DNA from: Psoroptes ovis
Taxonomy: Eukaryota > Arthropoda > Arachnida > Sarcoptiformes > Psoroptidae
Length of the DNA: 64,000 nt
NCBI GenBank assembly: GCA_002943765.1
Contig: PQWQ01000007.1
Location: forward strand, 436,501 to 500,500
Reading direction: 5' to 3'
In this document: one piece after another, positions 59,819-64,000 of the stretch
Position numbering within the stretch: the stretch's first letter is position 1
Layout: each line of letters starts with the position of its first letter
Translations under genes and position numbers: made by a program
The notes under the pieces: model-generated
Seen by the model: the letters and a program-made list of their open reading frames with translations, nothing else
Told to the model about the DNA's origin: nothing
The model's database searches: none

Positions 59819-61520
59819 CAACAAGATGCATCAAAGAAGCGACATAGAACCAGGGCAGTGGTGATGTATGGATGTTTGATGATACACAATGATGTTGGTG
59901 GCCTTAATAGTGATGATCGCAATCATTCATCATATCATCACAATCGTATTGGGCATGAAATCATCACAATGGAAACAAATGTCAGTGTTTGTGGATTTGT
60001 GTTCATTTAAATATTTTATCTCGACAAAATGAAAACAATTCAAACAAATATTGAATAATAATCTTCGTGACTTATGGAAAATACTATTTGAAATTTGTTA
60101 TCAATTATTATTGTTTGTTTGCCAAAAGTATCCATTGTTTAAATGCGTGCAACGAGCACTTTTGCATTTTTGCACGTGTTTCAAGCTATTCAAACAATCA
60201 ATGGAAATATTTAAATATTTTATCTATGAATATATTTGAATATATCATAATCAGAATCAATGATGATCATGATTATAAGGATGACACCAAAGTATCAAAA
60301 TAATTCCGGTGTATTTTTTCAAAGGTAATTTTAAAATGTTTCCTGTTGATTCAGGATATTTCAATAGTCATCTTTGAAATGATACATCATTCGGGTATTT
60401 ACATATTTATAAATAGTCGATTGTCAAATTTTAAAAATATGAAAATGAATTTAGATCAAAATTTGATTTGCAAATCAGATTTTCACTCTCGTAGACTTTT
60501 TCTAAATACTACTTTCACTCAATTTGAATCAATCAAATCATTGATTGATAAATGGATTATAAAAGAAAATGAAAGTATTTTGACAAAAAATATCAATTTA
60601 TAATAAGCATATAATATACTTAGATATTTGAATATTAAGTAGTTTAAAAAATGATTATACTTTCAAAGAACTGTCTTAAGGTTTTTAAACGTCAAAAAAG
60701 TCTTTAGACTTGGCCAAAAGGATTAACCAGCCATCTTTTCATATGCATTTCTCTGGATGATATCGAGCAATCTTGATGCATCAATTGAAACGGGGAAAAA
60801 TTTCGTTCAGGAATACTTTCTATTTCCACATTAGTTCTCCCGTATCAAATCAATATATTTGAAAAAATACGATGATAATACGTGACTTGTGATCAATGAG
60901 ATATTATTGGATAAACGAAATTTCCATTAAGATCTACAGGGTTATGCCCTGTGTGTCGTGGGAAATTTGTGGAAAAAAATGTTTATTTGTTTTCTTTTCA
61001 AAGATATCTTTGTGAATATGAACAACAAGTCGATAATGCAAACAAGATCAACGCCTATTGATTATTTGATTTATTTCATTTCATTTTTTCTTTGAAATTT
61101 CAACGGATCATGAACGTGCACACACACACATCGATTTGGCTAATAAGACTTGAATTGAATCATATTATCATCGATCAATTTTTTGAAAACGATCGATGGA
61201 TCGATGAATCTTTGATCAAGTAAATATATTACTTTGGAGAAATAAATATAAATGTATTTTTTCAAACACACAAATGATCATCAATCGATTCGATTACTTC
61301 GATCATTATACTTCGATAATAAATTGCAGAAAATGAAATATGGAATAACATTTGGCACGTTTTCAACCAACCAATCAATTTTCAATAATAATCATCGTTG
61401 ATTATTATCATCATAATTATTACAAGTCTTTACAAGGTGGAAAAAGTAAAAAAAAAATTGTCCAAATACATATAAATGGCTTATCATACGCATAATACTG
61501 CTGTGGTGTGTGTATTAATA

Positions 61521-61600
61521 TTAGATTGTCAGAAAAGTTATGACCGATTTTCATGAGCAACTCTATTGGGTAAGCCGAATGAACTTTTCGGACAGCCTGA
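61521..61600 (+). mobile_element. Hairpin MITE copy 31, class A
   Basis: TTAGATTGTCAGAAAAG … CATGAGCAACTCTATTGGG … CTTTTCGGACAGCCTGA, TA on both flanks. Last copy in the window. Confidence 0.9.
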
Positions 61601-63290
61601 TATATAAATATAACTGAACCATTATTATTATTATTATTTAATATGATTAATCGAATTTTATGATTATTTTTGTTTTATGGAAAGAAAAAAATACGAAAAT
61701 TTCATTTTTGAAAAATATTATGTACTTAATCATAATCAACAGACAAACAAAAACGAAGAAATCAAACATTGTTTACTATCAAAGATATATTCAAGCTGAA
61801 ACACTTTTATAATCAAATAAGAATATATTTAGATGTGTTGTTTCAATAACTAATATCTCGTTGATATTCATCAAATGATTATGATTAAAGATTATTGTAT
61901 TATTCAATCGATGATAAATGTTTAATAGTAAATGGTGCCGATGATGGCAAAGGCCGCGGTGTGATGTTTGGTCAATCGAATATTCGAATATATTTGATCG
62001 AAACTTCATAGCAAAATGATCGATTATCATCCATTTGTTTTAATATATGATGAAGCAGCATCAGATTAAAACTATTTGATTCAAATATTTGAATGAAGAA
62101 ACAAATCTGCTTGTTGTTAATATATTTGTTATCATAAATGGTGAATATAACTCATGGATAGTTCATTTATTTGAACATAAGAACATCATCGAAAATAACA
62201 GCAAAGATCAAAGATTATTTTGCTGAGATTTTCCAAAAATCAAAGCAACAAAATCATCATTCAACACTTCTTCATTGAAACATGTAAACATTATCTTAAT
62301 TTTAATCGAAACATCTTAAGAAAAAGATTCAAAGATTCAAAGATAACGCAGAACAAAACAAGAAAAAAAATCAGTAGCCGATTTGTTAAACATTGAAGAT
62401 TATGATTAAGATTTTAAGAAAATAAAATAAAATAAAATTTACAACAATTGATCAATTAGTCAAAAATTTTCAAAGGTATAAACCTATTCTTTGGATACAT
62501 AACCTCGAATGAATATTTCGAATGAAAATTTGGTCAAATTGACCATTATTGGACTATTGGACATTGTAACAAACAATAATATCATCATCATCATTGGTTA
62601 TTATCATTGGTTATTTGACATTCATACTCAAACAATCCAATTGATCGATTGTTTAATATCGAAGCATTAATGTGATAATCTTTGAAATTTTTATTTATTT
62701 ATTTTCTTGAAATTACAAAGACACACAGACAACAAATGACTATTAAGACATTTGAAGATCTTTCGAAGATTATATCTTTGAATGTATTGTGTTGGTTCGA
62801 ATAGATATATTCGTATCAGTATTCGAATATAATTTTAAAAAGAAACTGATTTTTCACCTTATAATTCGATTAAAAATGGAAGAAAACCGCCTTAATTTAT
62901 TGTTGAATTTTTGAAAAAAAGGATTAATCATTTTGTGTTGTTCAATTGTTCCATTGAAAAATACTGAATTAAATTATGATGTTAACAAGGGTGTGTGTGC
63001 GTCTGAATACAACTGAATTGATCGCGGCAATTCAAAATCATTTAATCAAATCGAATCAATGATGATGATGGATCAATTCGGATTTGATTTATTCGGAGAA
63101 TGAAAAAAAAAAATATTCCAATCGAAAATCAATCGATTCAATTCTTCCTCGAATTTTATGAAATGAAATGATGAACACACACTGATATAGTCTGACTTGT
63201 CACGGTTTTAACTCTTTGATTTTTTGCGAAAAAATTTTAGATAATGTTCAAAAAACGACGAACAAACACAAGCACTAATCAAATATGGGC
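61601..63290. other. Gene-poor AT-rich stretch
   Basis: No supported gene or element; ATT, TCA and CATCAT runs and short low-complexity frames only. Confidence 0.55.
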
Positions 63291-64000
63291 GTCATGGACA
63301 AGTATTACCTTGTCCGGAGTAAAGTTAGGAGTGTTCAAATTCAATTTTTTCAAAAACTATTGAAGATTTCTTAGCGAAACTTTATCATAATAAAATTTAG
63401 TTTTCTTCAAACCTTATGAATGATTTTCAAGGCCCAAGTACCATAGGAACCTTGTCAAAATGGACCTTTTGCAAACTGTTCAAAATGACCAAATTAGCAG
63501 TATTTTTTGAAATATTTAAATTTTGTAATCGAATGCTTGAAATCCATATTTTCACGAGACAAGACAGTTTTGGTCACAAAAATTATGACCTGGGTCATAT
63601 TGACCCGACTTTAAATGTCAAAATAGTTTTTCAGGGATAATCACGTGACAACTTAATTTTCATGGAACCAAACATTATCAAGAAGAATTTCATATCCTTG
63701 CAGTCTTTTTCAACCATTCTTACGGGGCCATGGGTCCCGATTAACGTCCTATGGGCCTTGGTTGTTATTGCTTAATTTTCGTGCCAGAGATGCCGAAAGA
63801 CGATGTCATGGATATCCATGGTCATGATGAGAATGCTATTCTCTCACCCGATCCCTGTTGTAAAAATTTTGGTCCTAGCTCTTCTTTAACTGGGTGAAAT
63901 TTCCACTTCCTTCAACAAGAATATGCTGTAGTGGGGCCTAGAATTTTTCAGTGGGAGAAATGTGTCACTATCACTTTGAGAGACGTGTTGAGCAAAGTGA
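63291..64000. other. Compositionally distinct segment, possible old repeat or coding remnant
   Basis: From about 63290 the sequence becomes less AT-rich and loses the ATT/CATT runs seen elsewhere (for example GGGGCCATGGGTCCCG near 63725). It has a palindrome GGGTCATATTGACCC at 63592-63606. Translating both strands gives several short open stretches broken by stops, which would suit a decayed transposon, but I could not assign a family. It continues past the window edge. Confidence 0.35.

Larger units (their letters stand above)
57795..61520. other. Gene-poor AT-rich stretch
   Basis: No supported gene. Contents are simple repeats (CATCAT near 57888, GAATGAAT near 59791), a GC-rich hairpin at 58775-58811, and short low-complexity open frames. 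The 60051-60303 and 60346-60603 frames lack domains and good flanking signals. Confidence 0.6.

Noticed and set aside
60051..60603. Overlapping plus-strand open frames of 60-85 codons
   Set aside because: No domain, no conserved pattern, overlapping in different frames, and composition like the surrounding non-coding DNA.
693..61600. Regularly recurring hairpins as a possible CRISPR-like or phage-type repeat array
   Set aside because: Spacing is irregular, copies occur in both orientations, the flanks are TA, and the genes are clearly animal with introns.

Overview
The window looks like nuclear DNA of a small-genome arthropod, most likely an acariform mite (Dermatophagoides-like). The grounds are a very AT-rich base composition, long Asn/Gln/His runs in proteins, very small introns (60 to 67 nt in three genes) mixed with multi-kilobase repeat-bearing introns, and animal-specific genes (a BLOC-1 subunit, a Vein/neuregulin-like EGFR ligand, FUT8). 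The species call is an inference; no marker gene was compared.

Layout. 0.9-1.9 kb (minus): first coding exon of a secreted Asp/Asn-rich protein. 1.9-19 kb: no supported gene, but it carries 21 of the 31 copies (counting the one at 0.7 kb) of a roughly 80-bp hairpin transposable element, nine of them packed into 3.1 kb at 14.3-17.4 kb, plus one CAGGG-ended palindromic element and one hAT-like element. 19.0-21.4 kb (plus): intronless FUT8, core alpha-1,6-fucosyltransferase. 21.8-26.2 kb (plus): BLOC1S2, three exons with a 3.6-kb second intron holding three hairpin elements. 30.8-46.7 kb (plus): Vein/neuregulin-like ligand with a low-complexity N-terminal exon, then Ig and EGF exons; its 7.5-kb first intron holds a dead mariner transposon and its 5.1-kb last intron holds more hairpin elements. 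47.4-50.9 kb (plus): DDX46/Prp5 spliceosomal RNA helicase. 51.6-52.5 kb (plus): small secreted Cys-rich protein resembling arthropod 27-kDa haemolymph glycoproteins. 53.25-54.6 kb (plus): MFS transporter of the MFSD4/Naglt1 type. 54.6-64 kb: no supported gene, two hairpin elements, simple repeats, and a compositionally different last 0.7 kb.

The genes do not form a pathway; they are ordinary, mostly same-strand neighbours. 47.4-54.6 kb is a compact, transposon-free gene cluster. The most notable system-like feature is the hairpin element family: one shared terminal repeat (TTAGGTTGTCC...) with TA flanks and three mutually exclusive cores (classes A, B, C), plus a mariner in the same window whose terminal repeat shares the first eight bases. 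Exon joins below were deduced by hand from GT-AG signals, reading phase and protein resemblance; no search or alignment program was run.
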